Source: Gemmatimonadales bacterium
GTDB taxonomy: Bacteria; Gemmatimonadota; Gemmatimonadetes; Gemmatimonadales; GWC2-71-9
Direction of reading: 5' to 3'
Assembly (NCBI GenBank): GCA_036279355.1
Contig: DASUJH010000051.1
Span: forward strand, 79,357-143,356
Length of the DNA: 64,000 nt
Below, piece after piece: positions 36,747-50,960 of the stretch. The position numbers and the translations under genes are program-made. The notes beneath the pieces were generated by a model. It saw only the letters and a list, made by a program, of their open reading frames with translations, did not search any database and was not told where the DNA came from. Every line of letters starts with the position of its first letter. Positions within the stretch are counted from its first letter, which is position 1.

Positions 36747-38069
36747 ATGTCGAGTTCGGCTGAGATGTTGGCCGCGTTTCGCGAGCTGACGACGACAAAA
36801 CAACTGGAACGCTCCGACCTGCTCGAGCTGCTGCGCGACGGGATCCAGGCGGCCCTCGTCCGCAAGTTCGGGCCGAATGTCAAGTTCGAGCTCAGTGTGG
36901 ACGAGATGCAGGGCACCATCCGGATCGTTCGCCTGCGCCAGGTGGTGGAGGCGGTGGAGGACCCGAGCTATCAGATCACGCTGGAAGACGCGCAATTCGA
37001 GGATCCGGACTTCGAGGTGGGCGACATGCTGGAGGAGGAGATCTCCTTCGCCGAGTTCGGCCGCCTTGCGGTGCAGGCCGCCAAGCAGCGCATCATCCAG
37101 CGGGTGCGCGAGGGAGAGCGGACCCGCATCCGCGAGGAGTTCGCCGGCAAGGTGGGCGAGCTGCTCTCGGGTGAGATCCAGCAGATCGAGCGCGGCAAGC
37201 TGGTCGTCATGCTGAACAAGTTCCGCGAGGCAGAGGCGATCATCCCCTACCGCGAGCAGAACCACCGCGAGCACTTCCACCAGGGCGACACGGTGCGCTC
37301 GGTGCTCAAGCGGCTCGAGGAGACGCCGAAGGGTCCCCGGCTCATTCTCTCCCGCGGCGACCCGCTCTTCGTGAAGGCGCTCTTCAAGCTCGAAGTGCCC
37401 GAGATCCAGCAGCAGATCGTCGACATCCGCGCCATCGCGCGCGAGGTGGGGAGCCGCACCAAGGTGGCCGTGATCTCGCGCGACGACGCCATCGATCCCG
37501 TCGGCGCCTGCGTCGGGCTCAAGGGCTCGCGGGTGCAGGCGGTGGTAAACGAGCTGGGCGGCGAGCGGATCGACATCGTGCCCTGGTCGCCGGACCCCGA
37601 GCGGTTCGCCCGGCTGGCGCTCGCGCCGGCCCGTGTGGCGAAAGTCTTCTCCGATCCGGAGAGCAAGACCATCCAGGCGGTGGTGGACGAAGATCAGCTC
37701 TCGCTCGCCATCGGCCGCAACGGGCAGAACGTGCGGCTCGCCTCCGAGCTCACCGGCTGGAAAATCGATCTCTACTCCAGCCGCGAGTGGCTCGAGCGCG
37801 GCGGCGAGGGGCCGCTATTCGCCCCGCTCCCGCCGGAAGATGAGATGGTCTCGCAGGTGCCGCTCACCGAGCTCAAGGGGCTTTCGCCGGAGCTCATCGC
37901 GATCCTGAACGGCGCGGGGTACCGCACGCTCAACGACGTGCTCGACCTCGATCGCGACGACGTGACCAAGATTCCCGGCATGACGCCCGAGGCGGCCGAG
38001 CAGCTCATGACCTTCCTCGCCGAGCTGACGGACGAGGACGGCGCCGAGGAGGCCCGGCCCCGGGCGTGA
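36747..38069 (+). CDS. nusA: Transcription termination/antitermination factor NusA
   Basis: 440 residues. An amino-terminal polymerase-binding domain (about 1-130), S1 domain (about 135-200) with EAIIPYREQ, KH1/KH2 domains (DPVGACVGLKGSRVQAVV and LAIGRNGQNVRLA) and a short carboxy-terminal helix-hairpin-helix repeat (LKGLSPELIAILNGAGYRT). NusA pauses polymerase, aids hairpin termination and takes part in rRNA antitermination. NusA could therefore act on the terminator in its own leader (inference). Confidence 0.97.
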   Translation: MSSSAEMLAAFRELTTTKQLERSDLLELLRDGIQAALVRKFGPNVKFELSVDEMQGTIRIVRLRQVVEAVEDPSYQITLEDAQFEDPDFEVGDMLEEEISFAEFGRLAVQAAKQRIIQRVREGERTRIREEFAGKVGELLSGEIQQIERGKLVVMLNKFREAEAIIPYREQNHREHFHQGDTVRSVLKRLEETPKGPRLILSRGDPLFVKALFKLEVPEIQQQIVDIRAIAREVGSRTKVAVISRDDAIDPVGACVGLKGSRVQAVVNELGGERIDIVPWSPDPERFARLALAPARVAKVFSDPESKTIQAVVDEDQLSLAIGRNGQNVRLASELTGWKIDLYSSREWLERGGEGPLFAPLPPEDEMVSQVPLTELKGLSPELIAILNGAGYRTLNDVLDLDRDDVTKIPGMTPEAAEQLMTFLAELTDEDGAEEARPRA

Positions 38070-38446
38070 GCGATCTACTGGGCCTCATCGGCCTCGGCGC
38101 TCGAGGACGGCTGGTGGTGATCGGGGTGGACGCGGTGCGGCGGGAGTTGCAGGCCGACGAGTTGAGCTGCGTGGTCGTGGCGTCCGACGCGAGCGAGCGC
38201 GCGGTGGACAAGGTCGTCCGTCTCGCGGCGGCGAGAAGAGTGCCGCTCGTGGCGGGCCCCGACGCGGCGGCGATCGGCGCGCGGCTCGGGCGGCCGCCGG
38301 TGATGGTGGTCGGGGTGCGCGATCGCGGGTTGGCCGGCGGCATCGTGCGATCGGCGCCGCCGGGCAAGGGGCCGGGGCGGCCGGGGGCGCGCGGCCCGAG
38401 GGCGGTGGTACGGGAACCGGCGCGTGAGCGGCCGGAGCGACAGTGA
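38066..38446 (+). CDS. YlxQ-type L7Ae-family RNA-binding protein
   Basis: 126 residues. L7Ae/L30e-like: LLGLIGLGARGRLVVIGVDAV, then LSCVVVASDASERAVDKVVR. It sits between nusA and infB, where YlxQ is found in many bacteria. The carboxy-terminal 35 residues are Pro/Arg/Gly-rich and disordered. GTG start overlapping the nusA stop. The usual ylxR gene before it is absent. Confidence 0.85.
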   Translation: MSDLLGLIGLGARGRLVVIGVDAVRRELQADELSCVVVASDASERAVDKVVRLAAARRVPLVAGPDAAAIGARLGRPPVMVVGVRDRGLAGGIVRSAPPGKGPGRPGARGPRAVVREPARERPERQ

Positions 38447-38457
38447 CGGAGGATTGA

Positions 38458-41157
<2,700 letters not shown>

Positions 41158-41158
41158 C

Positions 41159-41440
41159 GTGGTCGTGGCCGTGCGCACGTGGGAGTTGCATCTCGAGGGG
41201 TGCCAGTCGCTCAAGGACAAGCGGAGCGTGCTCAAGCCGCTCACGGCGTCGCTCCGGCGGTCGTGCAACCTGTCGGTGGCCGAGACCGGTCATCAGGATC
41301 TCTGGCAGCGGGCGGAAATTGCCTGCGCGGCGGTCGGCAGCGCCCGTGCGGTGGTCGAGGAAACCCTTCGCTCGGCCGACCGACTTGTGGAGGGGGCCGA
41401 CGGCGTGCGGATCATCGACACGGCGACGGCGTTTCGATGA
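41159..41440 (+). CDS. YlxP/DUF503 family protein
   Basis: 93 residues, typical for DUF503. LEGCQSLKDKRSVLKPL is the family core and NLSVAETGHQDLWQRAEIA the second block. Its location between infB and rbfA is the usual one. Function unproven; it may help ribosome assembly. GTG start 1 base after infB. Confidence 0.88.
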   Translation: MVVAVRTWELHLEGCQSLKDKRSVLKPLTASLRRSCNLSVAETGHQDLWQRAEIACAAVGSARAVVEETLRSADRLVEGADGVRIIDTATAFR

Positions 41441-41462
41441 TGGGCGCCGCGGGAGCTCGAGC

Positions 41463-41819
41463 ATGAAGTCCTCCCGGCGCCCCGAGCAGGTGGGCGAAAC
41501 GGTGCGGCAAGTCGTGGCCGACGCGCTCGCCCGCGAGGTGCGCGACCCGCGCGTCGGGTTCGTCACGGTCACGGCGGTGCGGGTAAGCGGCGACCTGTCC
41601 CACGCCCGCGTGCTGGTGGCGGTTCCGGGCGATGAAGCAGCGCGGACCCGGGCGCTCGAGGGCCTCATGAGCGCGGCAGGCTTCCTCCGGACCAAGGTCG
41701 CCCGCGCGCTGACCACTCGGGCGGTGCCGGAGCTGCATTTCGAGCTGGACGAGGGACTCGCGCACGCCGCGCGCATCAACGCGCTGCTCGACGGCCTCCG
41801 GCGGGAGTCGCCCGACTGA
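41463..41819 (+). CDS. rbfA: Ribosome-binding factor A
   Basis: 118 residues. RRPEQVGETVRQVVADAL, VRDPRVGFVTVTAVRVSGDL and the late ELHFELDEGLAHAARI identify RbfA, a KH-type 30S maturation and cold-shock factor. ATG 41463. Its stop overlaps the proposed CTG start of truB. Confidence 0.95.
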   Translation: MKSSRRPEQVGETVRQVVADALAREVRDPRVGFVTVTAVRVSGDLSHARVLVAVPGDEAARTRALEGLMSAAGFLRTKVARALTTRAVPELHFELDEGLAHAARINALLDGLRRESPD

Positions 41820-42730
41820 TCGGCGCGCTGCTCATCGACAAGCCCGGTGGCCCCACCTCGCATGATGTCGTGCGCCGGGTGCGCCGGATCTTCGGGCTCC
41901 GCGCGGTGGGCCACACCGGCACGCTGGATCCCTTCGCCAGCGGGCTCATGGTGGTGCTGCTCGGCCGGGCCACGCGGTTGGCGCGCTTCGTGGAGGCGGC
42001 GTCGAAGACCTATCTCGCCACCGCGCGTCTCGGCGTGCGGACCGATACCGACGATGCGACCGGCACGCCGATCGGGGGCGCGGACGGTGGGCATGGGGCG
42101 GCGGACGGCGAGGCCGTGGCGGTGGACGAATCCCGGGTGCGCGCGGCGCTCGCTGCCTTGAGCGGCCCGCAGCGCCAGCGGCCGCCGGCGTATTCGGCCA
42201 AGCACGTCGCCGGCACCCGAAGCTATCGGCTGGCGCGCGCGGGCAAACGGGTGGAGTTGCGGGAGACGGCCGTGACGGTGCACCGGATCGAGCTGGTCGA
42301 GTGGCACCGCGATGCGGTGACGTTTCGGACGGTGGTGAGCGCCGGCACCTACGTTCGGGCGCTGGCGCGCGACCTGGGCGACGCGCTGGGCGTCGGCGCG
42401 CACCTGTCGGAGCTTCGCCGCGAGGCGATCGGCCGTCTGCGGGTGGAGGAGGCCGTGCCGCTCGACGCGCTCACGCGCGAGACGTTGCCGGTCCCGCTCC
42501 GGCACGTGCTGTCCGACCTGCCGGCGGTCGAGCTGGATGACGCCGCGCGGGCAGGAGTGCGGCACGGGCGCGCGGTGCCGATGCCGGCCGATCGCGCGGC
42601 GGCCGGGCAGAACACGATCGTCGCGGGCGCCAGTCCCGCCGTGCTGCTGGTCGCCGATGGCGAGGTGGTTGCCGTGGCGCGCGAGGAGGGAGGCTGGCTC
42701 CGGCCGAGCGTCGTGCTGGAGGACGCATGA
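41816..42730 (+). CDS. truB: tRNA pseudouridine-55 synthase, likely CTG start
   Basis: 304 residues. LLIDKPGGPTSHDVVRRVRR at the amino end and the catalytic Asp in GHTGTLDPFASGLM are full TruB signatures. No ATG, GTG or TTG precedes LLIDKP in this frame. CTG 41816 (overlapping the rbfA stop as CTGA) has GGGAG 8 bases upstream. Later starts would remove the conserved amino end. It makes the universal pseudouridine in the tRNA T-loop. Confidence 0.93.
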   Translation: MIGALLIDKPGGPTSHDVVRRVRRIFGLRAVGHTGTLDPFASGLMVVLLGRATRLARFVEAASKTYLATARLGVRTDTDDATGTPIGGADGGHGAADGEAVAVDESRVRAALAALSGPQRQRPPAYSAKHVAGTRSYRLARAGKRVELRETAVTVHRIELVEWHRDAVTFRTVVSAGTYVRALARDLGDALGVGAHLSELRREAIGRLRVEEAVPLDALTRETLPVPLRHVLSDLPAVELDDAARAGVRHGRAVPMPADRAAAGQNTIVAGASPAVLLVADGEVVAVAREEGGWLRPSVVLEDA

Positions 42731-42746
42731 GCCGGCCGGCGGCGTC

Positions 42747-43694
42747 GTGAGCGGGGCGATTTCACCCGATGCCGGCGGCGCCGTGGTCACCGTTGGCTCG
42801 TTCGATGGTGTGCATCTCGGGCACCAGGCGGTGCTGGCCGAGGTGGCGCGGCGGGCCGGGGCCGGGAAGCGGAAAAGCGTGCTGGTCACCTTTGAGCCGC
42901 ATCCGCTCGCGGTGATCAACCCGCAGGCCGCGCCGCCGCTGCTTACGAGCGGGCCGGAACGGCGCGAGATTCTCGCCCAGCTTCCGCTCGACACCGCGCT
43001 CTTCCTGCGGTTCGACCGGCGGCTCGCGGGGCTCTCGCCCGAGGAGTTCGTCCGCGAGGTGCTGCTCGCCCGCTGTGGGATGCGCGAGCTGGTGTTCGGC
43101 TACGACCACGGGTTCGGCCGGGGCCGCAGCGGCGACGTCGAGACGCTGCGCCGGCTCGGGAGCGAGCTGGACTTCGCGGTCGACGTGGTGCCGCCGATCG
43201 ATGCCGGCGGGGAGCCGGTGTCGAGCGGCCGGATCCGCCGCGCGATCGCGGGCGGTGATCTCCGGACCGCGGCGCGCCTGCTCGGCCGGCCGTACACCGT
43301 GAGCGGGCGCGTGGGTGCGGGAGAGCGGCGCGGTCGGCTACTCGGCGTGCCGACCATCAATCTCGACGGCGTGCCGCGCGAAAAGCTGCTTCCGCCGGAC
43401 GGCGTGTACGCGGTCTGGGTGGAGTGGCGCGGCGGACGCGCCGGGGGAATGATGAACCAGGGGCCCAAGCCCACCTTCGAGGATGCGCGGCGGTCGATCG
43501 AGGCCCATCTGTTCGGCTTCGATTGCGACCTCTACGGCGAGTGGGTGCGCATCGAATGGGTGGAGCGGCTCCGCGACGTTCGGCGCTTTGCCGGCGTCCA
43601 GCAGTTGCAGGACCAGTTGGAGCGCGATCGCGCGCGGGCCGAGGCGATCCTCGCCGCCGGGCCGCCGGACCTTAGCCGCGTCATGCACGCGTGA
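42747..43694 (+). CDS. ribF: Bifunctional riboflavin kinase/FAD synthetase
   Basis: 315 residues. The FAD synthetase half has GSFDGVHLGHQAVL and the LARCGMRELVFGYDHGFGRG segment. The riboflavin kinase half starts near residue 190 (GRPYTVSGRVGAGERRGR, then GVPTINL). It turns riboflavin into FMN and FAD. GTG 42747 is used. RibF after truB is the common gene order. Confidence 0.95.
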   Translation: MSGAISPDAGGAVVTVGSFDGVHLGHQAVLAEVARRAGAGKRKSVLVTFEPHPLAVINPQAAPPLLTSGPERREILAQLPLDTALFLRFDRRLAGLSPEEFVREVLLARCGMRELVFGYDHGFGRGRSGDVETLRRLGSELDFAVDVVPPIDAGGEPVSSGRIRRAIAGGDLRTAARLLGRPYTVSGRVGAGERRGRLLGVPTINLDGVPREKLLPPDGVYAVWVEWRGGRAGGMMNQGPKPTFEDARRSIEAHLFGFDCDLYGEWVRIEWVERLRDVRRFAGVQQLQDQLERDRARAEAILAAGPPDLSRVMHA

Positions 43695-43709
43695 GTTGCT
43701 GAGCAGACG

Positions 43710-45422
43710 ATGCCCACGAACATCCGGAACCGCCTGATCATTATCGCCCTACTTGTCGGGCTGTGCGTCTACTTTCTCTTCCCCCGCACCGCAACGGTTC
43801 GCGTGCGTGGCGCGGATGGCGCCATGCACAACGTCGAGCGGGAGCAGGTGCCGCTCAAGCGCGGCCTCGACCTGCAAGGCGGGATGCACCTCGCGCTCGA
43901 TCTCGACCAATCGAAGCAGGTCTCGTCCGATCCCAAGCGCGACCTCGACCTGGCGCTGACCGTGTTGCGCAAGCGCATCGACGAGTTCGGCGTCACGGAG
44001 CCGCTGATCCAGAAGGTGGGCGACGACCGCATCGTGGTCGAGCTGGCCGGGGTAACCGAGCCCGCCCGCGCAAAGGAAATCGTGCAGCGGAGCGCTTTCC
44101 TCGAGTTCAAGATCACCGATGAGACCCACGCGCTCGAGAAGGCGCTGCCCGCGATGGACCGCGCGCTCAAGGGCCTGGGTGTCACGTCCATCGACACGGG
44201 CGGTGCCAAGGGCGCGGCCAATGCCGCCGGCGCCAAGCAGCCGTCCGCCGTCCAGCAGCTGCTCCACGGCGATACCGCCAGCGCGGCCAGCGATACCTCG
44301 AAGCCGGCCGCCGACACCGCGAAGCCGGCGGCCGACACGACGCCCCTGATCGGCGGCGTATTGAGCTCGCTCGTGCAACCCGCGTCCGCGATCGAAGCGA
44401 GTGCGGTCCCCGGCGAGTACATCGTGCCAGAAACCGCATTTCCGCGGGTCGACAGTCTGCTCAACCTGCCCGCGATCAAGCGCCAGCTCCCGCGCGGCAT
44501 CACGCTTCGCTGGGCAGGCACGCCCACGAGCATCGGGGTGCAATCCTACCGGTACCTCTACGCGCTCGACGAGAAGAGCATCATCACCGGTGCCAACCTC
44601 GAGGACGCCAAGGCCGAGCTCGATCCGCTCACCAACGGCCCGATCGTCACCTTCCAGCTCGACCGTGCCGGCGGCCGCAAGTTCGGCGAAGAGACCGCCC
44701 GGCACATCGGCGACTACATGGCGATCGTCCTCGACGGCCGGGTGCAGGGGCGGCCGCCGGTGATCCAGAGCCGCATCGGGCGGAACGGTCAGATCACGTT
44801 GAGCGGCAAGTCGCTCCAGGAGGCGCAGGACCTGGCCCTCACGCTCAAGGCGGGCGCGCTGCCCATTCCGCTCAAGATTGTCGAGGAGCGCCAGGTGGGC
44901 GCGAGCCTCGGCGCCGACTCGATCCGCGGCGGGATCACGGCCGGGCTGGTGGGCACCCTGCTCGTCGTTCTCATCATGATCGCGTACTACCGGTGGAGCG
45001 GCGTGCTCGCGGTAGTGGCGCTCGCCCTTTACATCCTCTTCACGTTGGGCGGGCTCGCGGCGTTCGGCGCGACGCTCACGCTGCCGGGTCTCGCGGGACT
45101 GGTGCTCTCGATCGGGATCGCGGTCGACGCCAACGTGCTCATCTTCGAACGGATCCGCGAGGAGCTGATCGCGGGCAAGACGATCCGGCTCGCCGTGGAT
45201 GAGGGGTTCAAGCACGCGATGGACGCGATCATCGACTCCAACGTGAGTACCGTGCTCACGGCGCTCTTCCTCTTTCAGTTCGGCACGGGGCCGGTCAAGG
45301 GCTTTGCGGTGACGCTCATTCTGGGCATCGCGGCATCCATGATCACGGCGGTGTTCGTCACCCGGACCTTCTTCCTCATGTGGCTCAACCGCCGGCCCGC
45401 CATGTCCACGCTGAGCATCTGA
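43710..45422 (+). CDS. secD: Protein translocase subunit SecD
   Basis: 570 residues. An amino-terminal transmembrane helix, the P1 head start LKRGLDLQGGMHLALDL, and five carboxy-terminal helices with the SecD motif AVDANVLIFERIREE. An unusual insert at about 165-215 is rich in Asp/Thr/Lys/Ala with two KPAADT copies, probably a flexible loop. With SecF it uses proton flow to pull proteins out of the Sec channel. Confidence 0.97.
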   Translation: MPTNIRNRLIIIALLVGLCVYFLFPRTATVRVRGADGAMHNVEREQVPLKRGLDLQGGMHLALDLDQSKQVSSDPKRDLDLALTVLRKRIDEFGVTEPLIQKVGDDRIVVELAGVTEPARAKEIVQRSAFLEFKITDETHALEKALPAMDRALKGLGVTSIDTGGAKGAANAAGAKQPSAVQQLLHGDTASAASDTSKPAADTAKPAADTTPLIGGVLSSLVQPASAIEASAVPGEYIVPETAFPRVDSLLNLPAIKRQLPRGITLRWAGTPTSIGVQSYRYLYALDEKSIITGANLEDAKAELDPLTNGPIVTFQLDRAGGRKFGEETARHIGDYMAIVLDGRVQGRPPVIQSRIGRNGQITLSGKSLQEAQDLALTLKAGALPIPLKIVEERQVGASLGADSIRGGITAGLVGTLLVVLIMIAYYRWSGVLAVVALALYILFTLGGLAAFGATLTLPGLAGLVLSIGIAVDANVLIFERIREELIAGKTIRLAVDEGFKHAMDAIIDSNVSTVLTALFLFQFGTGPVKGFAVTLILGIAASMITAVFVTRTFFLMWLNRRPAMSTLSI

Positions 45423-45424
45423 CG

Positions 45425-46414
45425 ATGACGCGCTTCTTCGCCCACGCCAATTACGATTTCATCCGGGTCCGCCGGTACGCGTACGCCGTCACGGCGGCCA
45501 TCATCCTGCCGGGCCTGATTTTCTTGCTGGTGCGCGGTCTCAACTACAGTATCGAGTTCACCGGTGGCACGCTGCTGCAGATCAAGACGCAGCAACCGGT
45601 CGACGTGGCCCGCATGCGATCCGCGCTCGACCGGCAAGGCATTCACGGTGCCGAGATCCAGCAGTTCGGCACCGCCACCGAGTACGTGATCCGCGCGCGG
45701 GTGGCCAAGGCCGGCACCGACGCCAACGACACCCAGGCGACCGCGAACGCCGTCCACCAGGCGCTCGACAGCGATCTCGGCGCGGGGACGTACTCCATCC
45801 AGCGCACCGAAGCCGTCGGTCCGAAGGTCGGTGGCGAGCTCAGGCAGAAGGCGTTCTTCGCCATCTTCCTCTCATTCTTTGCCGTGCTGGCGTATCTCGC
45901 CTACCGATTCGAGTGGCGATTCGGGCTCGCGGCCGTGGTCGCCACGGCCCACGACATCATCGCGACCATCGCCTTCATCGGGGTCCTTCACCTCGAGGTG
46001 AGCCTCGTCGTCGTCGGCGCCGTGCTCGCGATGGTGGGCTACTCGCTCAACGACACGATCATCATCTTCGACCGCGTACGCGAGAACCTGCGCAAGCACA
46101 AGCGCGAGTCCTTCAAGGATACGTTGAATCGCTCGATCAACGAGACGCTGCCGCGGAGCATCCTGACCCACGGCACCACGCTCTCCACGCTCATCGCTTT
46201 GGCGATCTTCGGCGGCGAGGTGATCCGCCCCTTCGCACTGGTGATGTTCTTCGGCGTGTTCACGGGCACGTTCTCATCGATTTATATCGCGTCGCCGGTG
46301 CTGATGGCCATCGAGGAGCGCTGGCCGGGCCCGGATGCGAGAGGAGCGAGGACGACGCGGCAGAAGGCGGTAGGGACGCCGGCGGGACGAAAGGCACAGC
46401 CCGCGGGGCGCTAG
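45425..46414 (+). CDS. secF: Protein translocase subunit SecF
   Basis: 329 residues, six helices. Start FFAHANYDFIRVRRYAY, LNYSIEFTGGTLLQIK and the late GYSLNDTIIIFDRVRENLR are SecF marks. ATG lies 2 bases after secD. The carboxy tail is basic and disordered. Confidence 0.97.
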   Translation: MTRFFAHANYDFIRVRRYAYAVTAAIILPGLIFLLVRGLNYSIEFTGGTLLQIKTQQPVDVARMRSALDRQGIHGAEIQQFGTATEYVIRARVAKAGTDANDTQATANAVHQALDSDLGAGTYSIQRTEAVGPKVGGELRQKAFFAIFLSFFAVLAYLAYRFEWRFGLAAVVATAHDIIATIAFIGVLHLEVSLVVVGAVLAMVGYSLNDTIIIFDRVRENLRKHKRESFKDTLNRSINETLPRSILTHGTTLSTLIALAIFGGEVIRPFALVMFFGVFTGTFSSIYIASPVLMAIEERWPGPDARGARTTRQKAVGTPAGRKAQPAGR

Positions 46415-46426
46415 CGAGACGGTACA

Positions 46427-46499
46427 GGCGGTAGGGACGGTAGAGCCGGTGAGGGAGTCCGCCGGCCGAGTCCTTACCGCCTCTACCGCCCCCACCGCC
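46427..46499. repeat. Large imperfect palindrome between secF and tatD
   Basis: Arms of 28 bases (46427-46454 and 46472-46499) pair with four or five mismatches around a 17-base centre, and are built from repeats of GGCGGTAG/CTACCGCC type. AGGCGGTAGGGACG also occurs as a direct repeat at 46365 and 46426. No T-tract follows. It may be a REP-like element or secDF transcript end. Confidence 0.6.
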
Positions 46500-46523
46500 T
46501 ACCTGACCCCCTTACTACTCCGT

Positions 46524-47321
46524 ATGCTTGTCGACTCCCACTGCCACCTCACAGATCCAGCATACGATCTGGACCGCCTTGACGCCCTGGCGCGCGCCTG
46601 GGCGGCCGGGGTCGGGCACATCATTGCCATCGGCGAGTCTCGTGCGGCAGCCGAGCGCGCGCTCGTGCTTGCCGCCGCCGAGCCCCGCCTTTCGGCCACC
46701 GCGGGGCTGCACCCGCACGAGGCGTCGGCGTGGAACGAGGAATATGCCGAGTGGCTCCGCGCGGCGCTTCGGAACCCGGCCGTGGTTGCCGCCGGGGAGA
46801 TGGGGCTCGACTATCATTACGATCACTCGCCGCGCGGCGTCCAGCGCGACGTCTTCGACGCCCAGATGGCGATCGCCCGCGAGGCGGGGCGCCCCGCCAT
46901 CATTCACGCGCGCGAGGCGGACGCCGACGTAGCCGCCATCCTCGCCAATCACCGGGACACCGTCGCCATCCTCCATTCATTCAGCAGCGGCATTGGCCTC
47001 TTGCGGGCGGGGGTGGGTCTGGGCCACTATGTCTCGTTCAGCGGGATGGTCACGTTCAAGAGCTGGTACCTGGACGACGCGATCCGTGACACCCCGCTTG
47101 ACCGGATCTTGATCGAGACCGACGGCCCGTACCTGGCGCCCGTACCGCATCGCGGGCGGCGCAACGAACCGGCGTTCGTCCGCCTCGTCGCCGAGCGGAT
47201 CGCAGCCGTCCGCGGGCTCGAGCTCGACGCCGTCACCGCGGCCACCGGCGCGAACGCGGCGCGGGTGTTCGGCTCCCGGGTCGCGCCGTTGCACCCTACA
47301 CTCCACCCCGGAGTCCTTTGA
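46524..47321 (+). CDS. tatD: TatD-family metal-dependent hydrolase
   Basis: 265 residues. DSHCHL at the amino end is the first metal site; GEMGLDYHY, the [10 protein letters not shown] region and the late [11 protein letters not shown] complete the TIM-barrel amidohydrolase active site. Family members act as DNases or other hydrolases in quality control. ATG 46524 is preferred; ATG 46449 would run the protein through the palindrome. Confidence 0.92.
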   Translation: MLVDSHCHLTDPAYDLDRLDALARAWAAGVGHIIAIGESRAAAERALVLAAAEPRLSATAGLHPHEASAWNEEYAEWLRAALRNPAVVAAGEMGLDYHYDHSPRGVQRDVFDAQMAIAREAGRPAIIHAREADADVAAILANHRDTVAILHSFSSGIGLLRAGVGLGHYVSFSGMVTFKSWYLDDAIRDTPLDRILIETDGPYLAPVPHRGRRNEPAFVRLVAERIAAVRGLELDAVTAATGANAARVFGSRVAPLHPTLHPGVL

Positions 47322-47322
47322 C

Positions 47323-49007
<1,685 letters not shown>

Positions 49008-49008
<1 letters not shown>

Positions 49009-49391
49009 TGCGCGCGGTCGCCACCGATCGCGCGCCCAGGGCGATCGGTCCGTACAGCCAGGCCATGGTCGCCAACGGACTCGTCTTCACGGCCGGCCAG
49101 GTTGCGCTCGACCCGGCCACCGGCGAGGTGGCTCCCGGAGGTGTCGCCGAGCAGACCGCGCGCGTGATGCAGAACCTGGGCGGGATTCTCGCCGCCGCGG
49201 GCTCCGGCCTCGACCGCGTGCTCAAGACCACCGTCTTCCTCACCGACATGGCCGACTTCGCCGCCATGAACGCGGTTTACGCCGACGCGTTCGGCGACCA
49301 CCGGCCGGCCCGCTCCACGGTGGCCGTCGCCGCGCTGCCCAAGGGGGTCAGGGTCGAGATCGAGGCGGTCGCGGCGGTGGAGCGATCCTGA
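49008..49391 (+). CDS. ridA: RidA-family enamine/imine deaminase
   Basis: 127 residues. IGPYSQAMVANGLVFTAGQV, ATGEVAPGG and the carboxy-terminal Arg in LPKGVRVEIEAVA match RidA, which clears reactive imines from PLP enzymes. It overlaps fhs by one base. Confidence 0.94.
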
Positions 49392-49449
49392 CCAGCGTCG
49401 CCTCGCCGGCCTGCGAGCCCGGTAGTGTGTGCACCGCGTGATACATGAC

Positions 49450-49547
49450 GGGGGCGGATCTGGACTGGTGTCCGGGCCGGTCTTCAAAACCGCGATGGAG
49501 ACGCCATCGGCGGCTCCGGTGGGTTCGATTCCCACACGCTCCCGCCA
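49450..49547 (+). tRNA. selC: tRNA-Sec (anticodon UCA)
   Basis: 98 bases with encoded CCA. Acceptor GGGGGCG pairs with CGCTCCC (49537-49543); an eighth G-A position fits the long bacterial Sec acceptor. A 6-base D stem (49460-49465 with 49470-49475) closes a 4-base TGGT loop. Anticodon loop CTTCAAA carries TCA at 49484-49486. The long variable arm (49497-49517) pairs 8 of 9 bases, and the T stem GTGGG/CCCAC is perfect. These shapes exclude an ordinary suppressor tRNA. selA, selB and selD are not here. Confidence 0.92.
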
Positions 49548-49565
49548 CGCGGGCGTATGCAACCC

Positions 49566-50138
49566 ATGGTGCGGACGGCGCTCAACCCGTGTTGCACTCG
49601 CCGCGCTCCTTGCCTTGTGCGTCGCCCCGGTCACACTCGCCGCGCAGGACACGAGCACGGTGCGCGTCGACAGCGCGCGCGCCGACAGCGCGCGCGTCGA
49701 TAGCCTCCGCAGCGACAGCCTGTCTGCCACCGCGGCCGACACCGCCGCCGTCCGGCTTCCCGATTCCCTCGGCGTGCTCCGCGTCTCGCCGGGTGCCGCG
49801 CTCTGGCGCTCGCTCCTCCTCCCCGGATGGGGGCAGCTCAAGCTCGGCCACCATTTCGCGGCGGGATTCTTTATCGCCGCTGAAGCGGTGACGCTCGGCA
49901 TGAGCATCAAGACGAGCCGTGACCTGAGTCAGCTGCGGCAGAGCGGGGCCGACAGCGTGACGATCGACTCCAAGTCGCAGAGCCGCGAGGATTGGCTCGT
50001 ATTGCTCGCGGTGAACCACCTGCTCGCCGGGCTCGAGGCGTTCGTCGCCGCCCATCTGTCGGATTTCCCGGCGGAGCTCAAGCTTCGCCGCACACCCCGC
50101 GGGATGGACGCGGGATTCTCGCTGCCGGTGCGCGTGCC

Positions 50139-50142
<4 letters not shown>
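49566..50142 (+). CDS. Exported DUF5683-like protein, amino end possibly frameshifted
   Basis: The frame ending at 50142 encodes a signal peptide (RVALAALLALCVAPVTLAAQ), a Ser/Asp/Ala-rich part with repeated VDSxRxDS units, then LLLPGWGQLKLGHHFAAGFF, a core seen in DUF5683 membrane proteins. In that frame no ATG, GTG or TTG lies between the tRNA and the signal. ATG 49566 (GTG 49569) would work if one C of CCC (49586-49588) were removed, so a single-base error or real frameshift is likely. In-frame starts otherwise fall inside tRNA-Sec. Confidence 0.65.
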
Positions 50143-50960
<818 letters not shown>

